From Microbacterium testaceum (GTDB lineage: Bacteria; Actinomycetota; Actinomycetes; Actinomycetales; Microbacteriaceae): a DNA stretch of 64,000 bases. How positions within the stretch are numbered: the stretch's first letter is position 1; every line of letters starts with the position of its first letter. The position numbers and the translations under genes are program-made. Of the stretch, positions 7,357 to 15,524 are shown piece after piece. The notes under the pieces were generated by a model. It was given only the letters and a program-made list of their open reading frames with translations, was not told the origin of the DNA and made no database searches. The stretch covers positions 1 to 64,000 of the forward strand of contig NZ_LDRU01000037.1 of the NCBI RefSeq assembly GCF_001476285.1. The letters are read 5' to 3'.

Positions 7357-9923
7357 CAGTCCTCCTGGGGTGCGAACACGATGTCGGTGACGGTGGTGGT
7401 CTCGCCCTCGGCGAAGGCGATCGTCTCGATGCGTCCCACCGCGCGCAGGTCGCCCTCCGCGAGGCGCAGGGCCTCGACGTGCGGCCCGGACACGGTCAGC
7501 GAGGTGACCGGCGTCTTCTGCGAGGCCTTTGCCTCGGTCTTGGCGCGACGGATGCCGATGAGCGCCTGACTCACGGCGGTCAGCACCGCCGGGTCGCCCT
7601 CGATGCCGAGCGGCTCGGGCCAGGCGACAGTGTGCACCGAGCCCTCTTCGAACCACGACCACACCTCCTCCGACGCGAACGAAAGCACGGGCGCGAACAG
7701 GCGCACGAGCGTCGACAGGGCCGTGCGCAGCGCGAGAGCCGCGGAGGCCTGACCCACGTCGGTCTGGTCGTACGCGCGCTCCTTGACGAGCTCGAGGTAG
7801 TCGTCGCAGAACGTCCAGAAGAACGACTCCGTGATCTCGAGCGCACGCGCGTGGTCGTACGCCTCGAAGGCGGCGGTGGCGTCGCGCACGACGGCATCCA
7901 GCGTCGCGAGCATCGACGCGTCCAGCGCGTGCGTGACCTGCGCGCCCTCGGGCACCGGGAACGACAGCACGAACTTCGCCGCGTTCAGCAGCTTGATCGC
8001 CAGGCGTCGACCGATCTTTACCTGCGTCGGGTTCTGCGGGTCGAAGGCCGCGTCGGTGCCGAGGCGGCTCGACGCCGACCAGTACCGAACCGCGTCGGAG
8101 CCGTGCTGCTTCAGGATGTCGGCGGGCGTCACCACGTTGCCCTTCGACTTCGACATCTTCTTGCGGTCGGGGTCGACGATGAAGCCCGAGATCGCAGCAT
8201 CCGACCAGGGGTTCCGGTCGTCTTCGAGGGCGCTGCGCAGCATGGTCGAGAAGAGCCAGGTGCGGATGATGTCCTGACCCTGCGGGCGCAGGTCGAACGG
8301 CGCCACGAGGTTCCAGAGCTCGTCGTCGCGCTGCCAGCCGCCGGCCAGCTGCGGGGTGAGGGAGGACGTCGCCCACGTGTCGAGGATGTCGCGCTCGGCG
8401 TCGAAGCCGCCGGCCGCACCGCGCTGGTCTTCGGTGTAGCCCGGGGGCACGTCCGTGGTCGGGTCGACGGGCAGCGACGCCAGGTCGGGGGTCAGCACAC
8501 GGTCGTAGTCCCGCTCCCCGTTCTCGTCGAGGGCGTACCAGACCGGGATCGGCACGCCGAAGAAGCGCTGGCGCGACACGAGCCAGTCGCCGGTGAGCCC
8601 GTTGGTCCAGTTCTCGAAGCGCACGCGCATGAAGTCCGGATGCCACGACATCTCGCGACCGAGCGAGATCAGGCGCTCGCGCAGCTCGGCATCCCGAGCC
8701 CCGTTGCGGATGTACCACTGGCGCGTCGACACGATCTCGAGCGGCCGGTCGCCCTTCTCGAAGAACTTCACGGGGTGGGTGAAGGGCTTCGGGGCGCCCT
8801 CCATGGCGCCGGACTCCTGCAGCAGCTCCACGATGCGCTTCTTGGCGCTGAACACGGTCTTGCCCGCGAGTTCCGCGTACGCAGCCTGCGCGGCATCCGT
8901 CACGATCACGTCGGGGGCGTCGGCGACGATGCGACCGTCCTTGCCGATGATCGTGCGGTTGGGGAGGTCGAGCTCGCGCCACCAGATGATGTCGGTCACG
9001 TCGCCGAACGTGCAGATCATGGCGATGCCCGAGCCCTTGTCCTTCTGCGCGAGGGGGTGGGCGAGCACCGGCACCTCGACGTCGAAGAGGGGCGTGCGCA
9101 CGGTCGAGCCGAACAGCGGCTGGTAGCGCTCGTCGTCGGGGTTGGCCACGAGGGCCACGCACGCGGGCAGCAGCTCGGGGCGGGTGGTCTCGATGAACAC
9201 GTCGCCCGAACCGTCGGTCTTGGCGAAGCCCACGCGGTGGTACGCGGCGGGCTGGTCGCGGTCCTCGAGCTCGGCCTGGGCGATCGCGGAACGGAAGTCC
9301 ACGTCCCACAGCGTCGGCGCGAGCGCCTGGTACGCCTCGCCGCGCTCGATGTTGCGCAGGAACGCCAGCTGGCTCGTGCGGATCGAGTCGTCGGAGATCG
9401 TGCGGTACGTCTGCGTCCAGTCGACGCTCAGGCCCAGCTCGCGGAAGAGGTCCTCGAACTGCTTCTCGTCTTCGACGGTGAGCTGCTCGCACAGCTCGAT
9501 GAAGTTGCGGCGGCTGATCGGCACCTGGTCGGCGGCCTTGCTGCTCTTGTTGTCGCCTCCCGCGAACGGCGGGGTGAAGTCGGCGTCGTAGGGGAGCGAC
9601 GGGTCGCAGCGCACGCCGTAGTAGTTCTGCACGCGGCGCTCAGTGGGCAGGCCGTTGTCGTCCCAGCCCATCGGGTAGAACACGGTCTTGCCGCGCATGC
9701 GCTCGAACCGCACCTTGACGTCGGTGTGGGTGAACGAGAACACGTGTCCGATGTGCAGGCTTCCGGATGCCGTCGGCGGCGGGGTGTCGACCGAGTACAC
9801 GCCCTGACGACCGGCCTCGGCGGCGCGGATGCGGTCGAAGACGTAGGTGCCGTTCTCACGCCACACGGCGTCCCACTTCTGCTCGAGGCCTTCCAGGGCG
9901 GGCTTGTCGGGAATGGTGGCCAT
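7356..9923 (-). CDS. valS: Valine--tRNA ligase
   Basis: An 855-residue class I aminoacyl-tRNA synthetase charging tRNA-Val. The HIGH-type signature is in PPTASGSLHIGHVFS and the KMSKS loop in [11 protein letters not shown]. An editing (CP1) domain occupies roughly residues 180-340. The start MATIPDKPALEG is supported by GAGGAG about 8 nt upstream. It belongs to the shorter ValS lineage that ends without a long coiled-coil tail. The downstream small gene overlaps its stop. A search of the leader for T-box signature bases found none. Confidence 0.97.
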   Translation of the reverse strand: MATIPDKPALEGLEQKWDAVWRENGTYVFDRIRAAEAGRQGVYSVDTPPPTASGSLHIGHVFSFTHTDVKVRFERMRGKTVFYPMGWDDNGLPTERRVQNYYGVRCDPSLPYDADFTPPFAGGDNKSSKAADQVPISRRNFIELCEQLTVEDEKQFEDLFRELGLSVDWTQTYRTISDDSIRTSQLAFLRNIERGEAYQALAPTLWDVDFRSAIAQAELEDRDQPAAYHRVGFAKTDGSGDVFIETTRPELLPACVALVANPDDERYQPLFGSTVRTPLFDVEVPVLAHPLAQKDKGSGIAMICTFGDVTDIIWWRELDLPNRTIIGKDGRIVADAPDVIVTDAAQAAYAELAGKTVFSAKKRIVELLQESGAMEGAPKPFTHPVKFFEKGDRPLEIVSTRQWYIRNGARDAELRERLISLGREMSWHPDFMRVRFENWTNGLTGDWLVSRQRFFGVPIPVWYALDENGERDYDRVLTPDLASLPVDPTTDVPPGYTEDQRGAAGGFDAERDILDTWATSSLTPQLAGGWQRDDELWNLVAPFDLRPQGQDIIRTWLFSTMLRSALEDDRNPWSDAAISGFIVDPDRKKMSKSKGNVVTPADILKQHGSDAVRYWSASSRLGTDAAFDPQNPTQVKIGRRLAIKLLNAAKFVLSFPVPEGAQVTHALDASMLATLDAVVRDATAAFEAYDHARALEITESFFWTFCDDYLELVKERAYDQTDVGQASAALALRTALSTLVRLFAPVLSFASEEVWSWFEEGSVHTVAWPEPLGIEGDPAVLTAVSQALIGIRRAKTEAKASQKTPVTSLTVSGPHVEALRLAEGDLRAVGRIETIAFAEGETTTVTDIVFAPQED

Positions 9924-10021
9924 GGGGGTACTCCTCGAGCGATATGGGCGGCACTGTGTGAGCGTGCCTGATGGGTGTGGCTTCCAGGATACCGGGGGAG
10001 TCGCGCGCGAGAGCGCGGCGC

Positions 10022-10098
10022 GCAGATCCGGAGATCGCGGCCGGACCCGGATGCATTCGCGCGCTGCGTCAGGATGCAGCGCCCTTCTCCGGATCTGC
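10022..10098. repeat. Inverted repeat between valS and the ABC importer genes
   Basis: Perfect 13-bp arms GCAGATCCGGAGA (10022-10034) and TCTCCGGATCTGC (10086-10098) enclose 51 nt that contain a nested GCGCTGCG/TGCAGCGC hairpin. It lies between the two divergent promoter regions. A candidate -10 for the plus-strand genes is TAGTCT near 10150. The function is unknown; an operator or a structured leader are both possible. Confidence 0.6.
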
Positions 10099-10188
10099 GG
10101 GCCACCCCTCCGCGCCCCAACTTTCCGCACTGGGTCCAGGAACACCGGTAGTCTGAAGGTTCCCCATCGAAAACTCCGAGGTTGCTCC

Positions 10189-11817
10189 ATGCCTTCTGTG
10201 CCTTCCCGCGGGCGGCTCGCCCGCCGCGTGCTCTCGACGGTGGCCGTCGCCGCGGTCGCCGCTCTGACCCTCGCTTCGTGCGCCGGTTCCGACCCCGCGG
10301 CCGAGGGAGACGGCGAGCTCGTCTGGGCGATCGAGGGAGCCAACCTCTCGGCCGGTCACATGGACCCGCAGACCAGCCAGCTCGACGTGTCGGCGATGGT
10401 CCAGCGCGCGGTCCTCGACTCGCTCGTCTTCCAGGAGGCCGACGGTTCGTTCTCGCCGTGGCTTGCGACCTCGTGGGAGGTCGAGGACGGCGGCGCGACC
10501 TACGTCTTCCAACTCCGTGACGACGTGACCTTCCACGACGGCACGCCCTTCGACGCGGCGGCCGTGAAGGCGAACTTCGATCGCATCGTCGACCCGGCGA
10601 CCGCGTCGGCCCAGGCCGCCTCGATGCTGGGCGGCGACCTCTACGCGGGCACCGACGTCGTCGACGAGCACACCGTCCGCGTGCGCTTCTCGCAGCCCTA
10701 CTCACCCTTCCTGCAGGCCGCGAGCACGGCTCTGCTCGGGTTCTACTCGCCCGCCGTGCTCTCGGCGAAGGCCGACCAGCTCAAGGCCGGCGGTCCCGGG
10801 GTGAACGTCGGCACCGGCCCCTTCGAGCTGACCGAGTACACGCCCGATCAGGACATCGTGTACACCCGCAACGACGACTACACGTGGGGACCCGACGGCG
10901 GCGGAAAGCCGGCGTTCAAGACGCTTCGCGTCGACATCCTCCCCGAGGCCTCGGTGCGCCTCGGCGCGCTGTCGAGCGGCCAGGCCGACGTCGTCACGAA
11001 CCTCCCGCCGAACCTCGTCTCGCAGGTTCCGGGCGATGACACCGTCGAGTCGATCGCGTACCCGGGCCTGCCCTACTCGCTGTACCTGAACGAGAAGTAC
11101 GGGGTGTTCGCCGACCAGAACGTGCGGCAGGCCTTCAGTCGCGCGATCGACGTCGACACGGCCGTGCAGGAGATCTTCTTCGGGCAGTACCCGCGCGCCT
11201 GGAGCATCCTCGGCGCCACGACGCCCGGTTACGACGCGAGCCTGGAGAACTCCTGGCCGTTCGACCCCGCCGAGGCGAACGCGCTGCTGGACGCCTCCGG
11301 ATGGACGGGACGGGATGCCGACGGCATTCGCACCAAGAACGGTCAGCGTCTCACCGCCCGGTGGATCGCATGGACCCCGGTCCCGGACGACCGCGCGGCG
11401 CTCGCGAACGCGATCCAGAGCGACCTCAAGGCTGTCGGTTTCGACCTGCAGCGCGAGGTGCTGGAACCCGGCGCGTACAACGAGCAGTACGGTCCCAAGA
11501 CGTTCGATCTGACCGACTGGGGCTTCTCGGGCGTCGACCCCGACCTGCTGCGGAGCCACCTCGCCAGCGACGGTTTCCAGAACGCCTCGCAGGTCAGCGA
11601 TCCCGCGCTCGACGCCCTGCTTCAGGAGGGCGCCTCGACGACCGATCAGGCCGCGCGGAACGCCATCTACGCGCAGGTGCAGCAGTGGAACGCGCAGCAC
11701 GCCGCGATCGTCCCGCTGTACAGCCCCGCCCTGATCAGCGCCATCACTCCGAGAGTGTCCGGCCTGACCTTCGACCTCTACGGTCGCCCGTTGTTCGCGA
11801 CCGCCTCGGTCGGCTGA
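10189..11817 (+). CDS. ABC transporter substrate-binding lipoprotein (SBP_bac_5, peptide/nickel family)
   Basis: A 542-residue extracytoplasmic binding protein. The N-terminus has basic residues, a hydrophobic stretch and a lipobox ending LASC (Cys about 28), so it is a membrane-anchored lipoprotein. The mature part has family-5 features (ATSWEVEDGGATYVFQLRDDVTFHDGTPFDA, written here in separate runs: WEVEDGGATYVFQLR and DDVTFHDGTPFDA). It opens a five-domain importer operon with two permeases and a fused double ATPase. The substrate could be oligopeptides, nickel-chelates or another small solute; the sequence does not decide. Confidence 0.92.
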   Translation: MPSVPSRGRLARRVLSTVAVAAVAALTLASCAGSDPAAEGDGELVWAIEGANLSAGHMDPQTSQLDVSAMVQRAVLDSLVFQEADGSFSPWLATSWEVEDGGATYVFQLRDDVTFHDGTPFDAAAVKANFDRIVDPATASAQAASMLGGDLYAGTDVVDEHTVRVRFSQPYSPFLQAASTALLGFYSPAVLSAKADQLKAGGPGVNVGTGPFELTEYTPDQDIVYTRNDDYTWGPDGGGKPAFKTLRVDILPEASVRLGALSSGQADVVTNLPPNLVSQVPGDDTVESIAYPGLPYSLYLNEKYGVFADQNVRQAFSRAIDVDTAVQEIFFGQYPRAWSILGATTPGYDASLENSWPFDPAEANALLDASGWTGRDADGIRTKNGQRLTARWIAWTPVPDDRAALANAIQSDLKAVGFDLQREVLEPGAYNEQYGPKTFDLTDWGFSGVDPDLLRSHLASDGFQNASQVSDPALDALLQEGASTTDQAARNAIYAQVQQWNAQHAAIVPLYSPALISAITPRVSGLTFDLYGRPLFATASVG

Positions 11818-11841
11818 TCGCCCGCACACCACAGACCACGG

Positions 11842-12819
11842 ATGCCACGCCCTCGCTCGCGCGCGATCCTCTCGCGCCTCGGCGGGATCGTGGCATCCGT
11901 CGTCCTGGTGTTGTGGGGAGCGGCCACCGTCGCGTTCGTCGCGTTCCGGATCATCCCCGGCGATCCGGTCGAGGTCATGCTCGGCCCGCAGGCGCAGGTC
12001 AGCGACGCGGTCAAGGACGGAATCCGCACGGAGCTCGGACTCGACCGCCCGGTGCTCGAGCAGTACGGCGCGTTCCTCGGTCGACTCGCGCGCGGTGACC
12101 TGGGGGAGTCGTACCAGTTGCGACTGCCCGTGAGCGAGGTCATCGGGCGCCAGCTCGGCCCCACCCTGCAGCTCTCGGCCCTCGCGTTGGGGATCGCGCT
12201 CGTCCTGGCCCTGGCATCCGCTCTTCTCGTCCGCGGACGGACGGGCCGGGTCGTGGCGTCCGGGATCGAACTCGTCGTGCTCTCGTCGCCGGTGTTCTGG
12301 ACGGGGCTCGTGCTGCTGAGCGTGTTCTCGTTCCAGCTCGGCTGGTTCCCGGTGTCGGGGGCGCGCGACCCGTCGGCGATCGTCCTGCCGGCCGTGACGC
12401 TGGCCCTGCCGGTCGCGGCTCTGCTCGCGCAGGTTCTGCGCGACGGGGTGCAGGCGGCGGAACGCGAACCGTTCCTCGTCACCGTGCGAGCACGCGGTGC
12501 CTCGCCGTTCCGCGAGAGCGTGCACCACACTCTGCGTCACGCGAGCGTGGGCGCCGTGACGCTCGCGGCCTACCTCGTCGGCTCGCTCCTCGGGGGCGCC
12601 GTGCTCGTCGAGACGGTGTTCGCCCGCCCCGGCATCGGGCGAGTGACGCTCACGGCGATCACCGACCGCGACCTGCCCGTCATCACGGGTGTGATCCTGC
12701 TGAGCGCGCTCGTCTTCGTCATCGTGAACACGATCGTCGACCTCGTCGTGCCGCTGCTCGACCCGCGGCTCCGGGGCGCGTCCGCGGCGATCCGGGTGCG
12801 GGCGGGGGTGCCCGCATGA
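11842..12819 (+). CDS. ABC transporter permease (DppB/OppB type)
   Basis: A 325-residue inner-membrane permease with about six transmembrane helices. The first helix is followed by the usual extracytoplasmic FRIIPGDPVEVMLGPQA motif of DppB/NikB proteins. The cytoplasmic EAA-like loop is near residues 205-235 (AEREPFLVTVRARGASPF). It starts 24 bp after the binding-protein gene and overlaps the next permease by 4 bp. Confidence 0.92.
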   Translation: MPRPRSRAILSRLGGIVASVVLVLWGAATVAFVAFRIIPGDPVEVMLGPQAQVSDAVKDGIRTELGLDRPVLEQYGAFLGRLARGDLGESYQLRLPVSEVIGRQLGPTLQLSALALGIALVLALASALLVRGRTGRVVASGIELVVLSSPVFWTGLVLLSVFSFQLGWFPVSGARDPSAIVLPAVTLALPVAALLAQVLRDGVQAAEREPFLVTVRARGASPFRESVHHTLRHASVGAVTLAAYLVGSLLGGAVLVETVFARPGIGRVTLTAITDRDLPVITGVILLSALVFVIVNTIVDLVVPLLDPRLRGASAAIRVRAGVPA

Positions 12820-13658
12820 CGGTGGTGGATGCGCCGAAGCGCACGCGTTCCGGCGGGCGGACCCTCGCGCTCGGCATCGCCGGCGGGGTGCTCGCCGTCA
12901 TCGCCCTCGCGGCTGTCGCCCCCGGCCTGCTCGCGACGCACGACCCGCTCGTGACTGACGTGCGTGCTGCCCTGCAGCCCCCGAGCGCGGCGCACTGGTT
13001 CGGCACGGACCAGAGCGGGCGCGATGTGTACTCGCGCGTCGTCTACGGGACGGGCCGTTCGGTCGGTACGGGGCTCCTCGCCACCGCCCTCGCTTTCGTC
13101 GTCGGGATCGTGGCCGGGTCTCTCGCCGCTGTCTCGCCAAGGGTCGTGGATGCCGCCGCCATGCGCGTCGTCGACGTGCTGCTCGCGTTCCCCGAGTTCC
13201 TCGTCGCGCTCCTCGTCGTCGCGGTGCTGGGACCGGGCCCGGTCAATGTCGCGGTGGCCGTGACGATCGCCGCCATCCCGGTCTACATCCGCCTCGCTCG
13301 CGCGCAGACGCGCACACTCGCGGCCGCCGAGCACGTCGAGGCCGCGCGGATCGTCGGCGTCCCCGCCGTCGTCGTGCACATCCGCCACGTGCTGCCGGGC
13401 GTCCTGGGCGCCGTGAGCGTGCTGGCCACGATCGGCATCGGGACGAGCATCCTCGCCGCGGCGGGGTTGAGCTTCCTCGGTCTGGGGCCGACCGAACCCA
13501 CGCCGGAATGGGGGTTGATGCTCTCGGCTGGACGCAATCTGCTGCTGCAGGCGCCCTGGGTCGCCGTGTTCCCCGGGCTGGCGATCACCACGACCGTCAT
13601 CAGCGTCAGCGTGATCGGGCGCATCCTGCGGGCCGGGACCGAGGAGCGGGGCGCATGA
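12816..13658 (+). CDS. ABC transporter permease (DppC/OppC type)
   Basis: A 280-residue permease with about six transmembrane helices. The signature HWFGTDQSGRDVYSRVVYG of DppC/NikC proteins is at residues about 62-80. The EAA-like loop (VEAARIVGVPAVVVHIRHVLP) lies near residues 172-192. It overlaps both the preceding permease and the following ATPase genes by ATGA, indicating tight coupling. Confidence 0.92.
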   Translation: MTVVDAPKRTRSGGRTLALGIAGGVLAVIALAAVAPGLLATHDPLVTDVRAALQPPSAAHWFGTDQSGRDVYSRVVYGTGRSVGTGLLATALAFVVGIVAGSLAAVSPRVVDAAAMRVVDVLLAFPEFLVALLVVAVLGPGPVNVAVAVTIAAIPVYIRLARAQTRTLAAAEHVEAARIVGVPAVVVHIRHVLPGVLGAVSVLATIGIGTSILAAAGLSFLGLGPTEPTPEWGLMLSAGRNLLLQAPWVAVFPGLAITTTVISVSVIGRILRAGTEERGA

Positions 13659-15226
13659 GCGGGCTCAGGGTGCGAGACCTCCGGGTCGCCGCGGGGCGAA
13701 CGCCGCTCGTCCGCGGTCTCGACCTCGACGTGGCGCCGGGGGAGTGCGTGGCGATCGTCGGCGAATCGGGCACCGGAAAGTCGCTGACGGCCGCGGCGCT
13801 GCTCGGTCTGCTGCCGCGGACCCTGTCGTGGAGCGCCGCCGCCCTCGAGGTCGACGGCGTCGACGGGCGCGGCCTCGACGAGCGGCGGTGGCGCGGGCTC
13901 CGCGGGCGCCGGATCGCCCTGGTGTCGCAGGACGCCCTCGTCTCGCTGGACCCGCTGCGGCGCGTCGGAGCCGAAGTGGCCGAGCCCGTGCGCATCCATG
14001 AACCCGCCGTCCGCGGGGAGGCGCTCCGCGCGCGCGTCCGCGGGGTGCTGGACCGCGTGGCGCTGCCCGAGCCCGACCGGCGGGCTCGCCAGTATCCCCA
14101 CGAGCTCTCGGGCGGACTTCGCCAGCGCGCGCTCCTCGCCTCGGCTCTCGCCGCCGATCCCGCGATCCTCATCGCCGACGAACCGACGACGGCCCTGGAT
14201 GCCACGGTCCAGGCGCGCGTGCTCGACCAGTTGCGGCGTATTGCCGACGCCGGTGTCGCGGTGGTGTTCATCAGTCACGACCTCGCGGCCGTCCGCCGCG
14301 TGGCCGATCGCGTGATCGTCCTGCACGACGGTCGCGTGGTCGAGACCGGCGAGACCGCCCGGGTGCTCTCCGCCCCGCGCGATCCGCAGACCCGCGCGCT
14401 CGTCGAGGCGACGCATCACGAGCTCCTGCACCGCGCCCCGCGATTCGACGCACCGCTGATGGCCGGCAAGCGACTGCGCAAGAGCTTCGGCGACCGCGTC
14501 GCGGTCGACGACGTCAGCTTCACGCTGCACCGTGGACGGACCCTCGCGATCGTCGGCGAATCGGGATCGGGCAAGACGACGCTCGCCCGACTCATCGTCG
14601 GAGTGGGCGCCCCGGATGAAGGGAGCCTCACGTTCGACGGACGCCCCTGGTCTCCCCACGCGGCGCGCGGTGCCTCTCGGCGCCGCGTACAGCTTGTGCA
14701 GCAGAACCCCTGGGGCGCGCTCGATCCGCGCTGGAGCGTCGCCCGCACGGTGGGGGAGGCGGTCGCTGCGGCCGGGGTTCCCCGTCCGCGCCGCCGCGCC
14801 GAGGTCGATGCGCTGCTTCACGAGGTCGGTCTGGGTGCCGGCTTCGGGCGACGACTGCCGGCGCAGCTCTCGGGCGGACAACGGCAGCGGGTCGCGATCG
14901 CTCGCGCGCTGGCGACGGATCCCGACCTCCTCGTTCTCGACGAGCCGGTCTCGGCGCTCGACGCGACCGTCCGCGCGCGTATCCTCGACCGCCTTCGGGC
15001 TCTCCAGCGTGAGCGGGATCTCGCGATGGTGTTCATCACGCACGATCTCGAGGTGGTCGCGGGCATCGCCGACGACGTGCTCGTGATGAAGGACGGCCGC
15101 GTCGTCGAGTCCGGCCCCGTGCCGTGCGTGTTCGCCGAGCCCCGGCATCCCTTCACGCAAGAGCTCCTCGCCGCCTCCGCTTCCCCTTCCTCCTCTGCCC
15201 TCACCGCCCCGCCGACCGAGCGTTGA
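13655..15226 (+). CDS. Fused double ABC ATPase (DppD-DppF type)
   Basis: A 523-residue protein with two complete nucleotide-binding domains. Domain 1 has Walker A GESGTGKS, signature LSGGLRQR and Walker B ILIADEPTTALD. Domain 2 (from about residue 270) has GESGSGKT, LSGGQRQR and LLVLDEPVSALD. It energises the two permeases encoded upstream; the fusion replaces the separate D and F subunits. Start chosen at the ATG overlapping the dppC-type stop. A long inverted repeat follows directly. Confidence 0.92.
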   Translation: MSGLRVRDLRVAAGRTPLVRGLDLDVAPGECVAIVGESGTGKSLTAAALLGLLPRTLSWSAAALEVDGVDGRGLDERRWRGLRGRRIALVSQDALVSLDPLRRVGAEVAEPVRIHEPAVRGEALRARVRGVLDRVALPEPDRRARQYPHELSGGLRQRALLASALAADPAILIADEPTTALDATVQARVLDQLRRIADAGVAVVFISHDLAAVRRVADRVIVLHDGRVVETGETARVLSAPRDPQTRALVEATHHELLHRAPRFDAPLMAGKRLRKSFGDRVAVDDVSFTLHRGRTLAIVGESGSGKTTLARLIVGVGAPDEGSLTFDGRPWSPHAARGASRRRVQLVQQNPWGALDPRWSVARTVGEAVAAAGVPRPRRRAEVDALLHEVGLGAGFGRRLPAQLSGGQRQRVAIARALATDPDLLVLDEPVSALDATVRARILDRLRALQRERDLAMVFITHDLEVVAGIADDVLVMKDGRVVESGPVPCVFAEPRHPFTQELLAASASPSSSALTAPPTER

Positions 15227-15280
15227 GTGTCCAGGAAACGCCGCAACTCGCTCCGGCATAACGGCGTTTCCTGGACACTC
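15225..15280. repeat. Perfect 19-bp-arm inverted repeat, copy 2
   Basis: Arms GAGTGTCCAGGAAACGCCG (15225-15243) and its complement (15262-15280) enclose an 18-nt loop. Outer ends and loop length match the copy at 70-127, and stem differences are compensated. It begins at the end of the double-ATPase gene and may also serve as a transcription stop. Confidence 0.85.
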
Positions 15281-15323
15281 GACGGGGGAGCGAAGGGGCG
15301 CAGCGGGGAGCGGGACGAGCGCG

Positions 15324-15329
15324 TAGACT
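15324..15329 (+). promoter_or_regulatory. -10 element of ileS
   Basis: TAGACT sits about 200 nt before ileS and just ahead of the T-box, which would place the transcript start near 15336. Confidence 0.55.
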
Positions 15330-15335
15330 AGATCG

Positions 15336-15524
15336 ATCAGCACCGATCCGGCCATCACCGGGGAGCTCGCGGAAGAAACGGGTCACGGCCCGGACTAGAA
15401 CCGCGCGGGGCAGGCCCGTCACAGCCGCAGTGAGAGCGGCGTTCCCGGGAGGGCGCGCAACGCAGGGTGGTACCGCGGTCCCGACGGATCGTCCCGGCGA
15501 GGAGACCTCGACCCGCGGAGAGAC
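15336..15524 (+). ncRNA. T-box riboswitch, isoleucine type (translational, ultrashort stem I)
   Basis: The conserved T-box bulge sequence AGGGTGGTACCGCG is at 15464-15477. A probable specifier codon ATC (Ile) is at 15354-15356 in GGCCATCACCGGGG. The T-box CCGCGG (15473-15478) can pair with a second CCGCGG at 15513-15518 that overlaps the ribosome-binding site GGAGAG (15517-15522). Uncharged tRNA-Ile should therefore free the ribosome-binding site. This matches the known actinobacterial ileS T-boxes that act on translation. There is no poly-T terminator. Confidence 0.93.

Noticed and set aside
7479-9971. 830-codon open frame antisense to valS
   Set aside because: Composition is Arg/Val/Gly-rich with no domain; it is a shadow of valS.
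9924-10188. T-box or other riboswitch for valS
   Set aside because: No AGGGTGGNACCGCG sequence, and the structured part lies upstream of the likely valS promoter.
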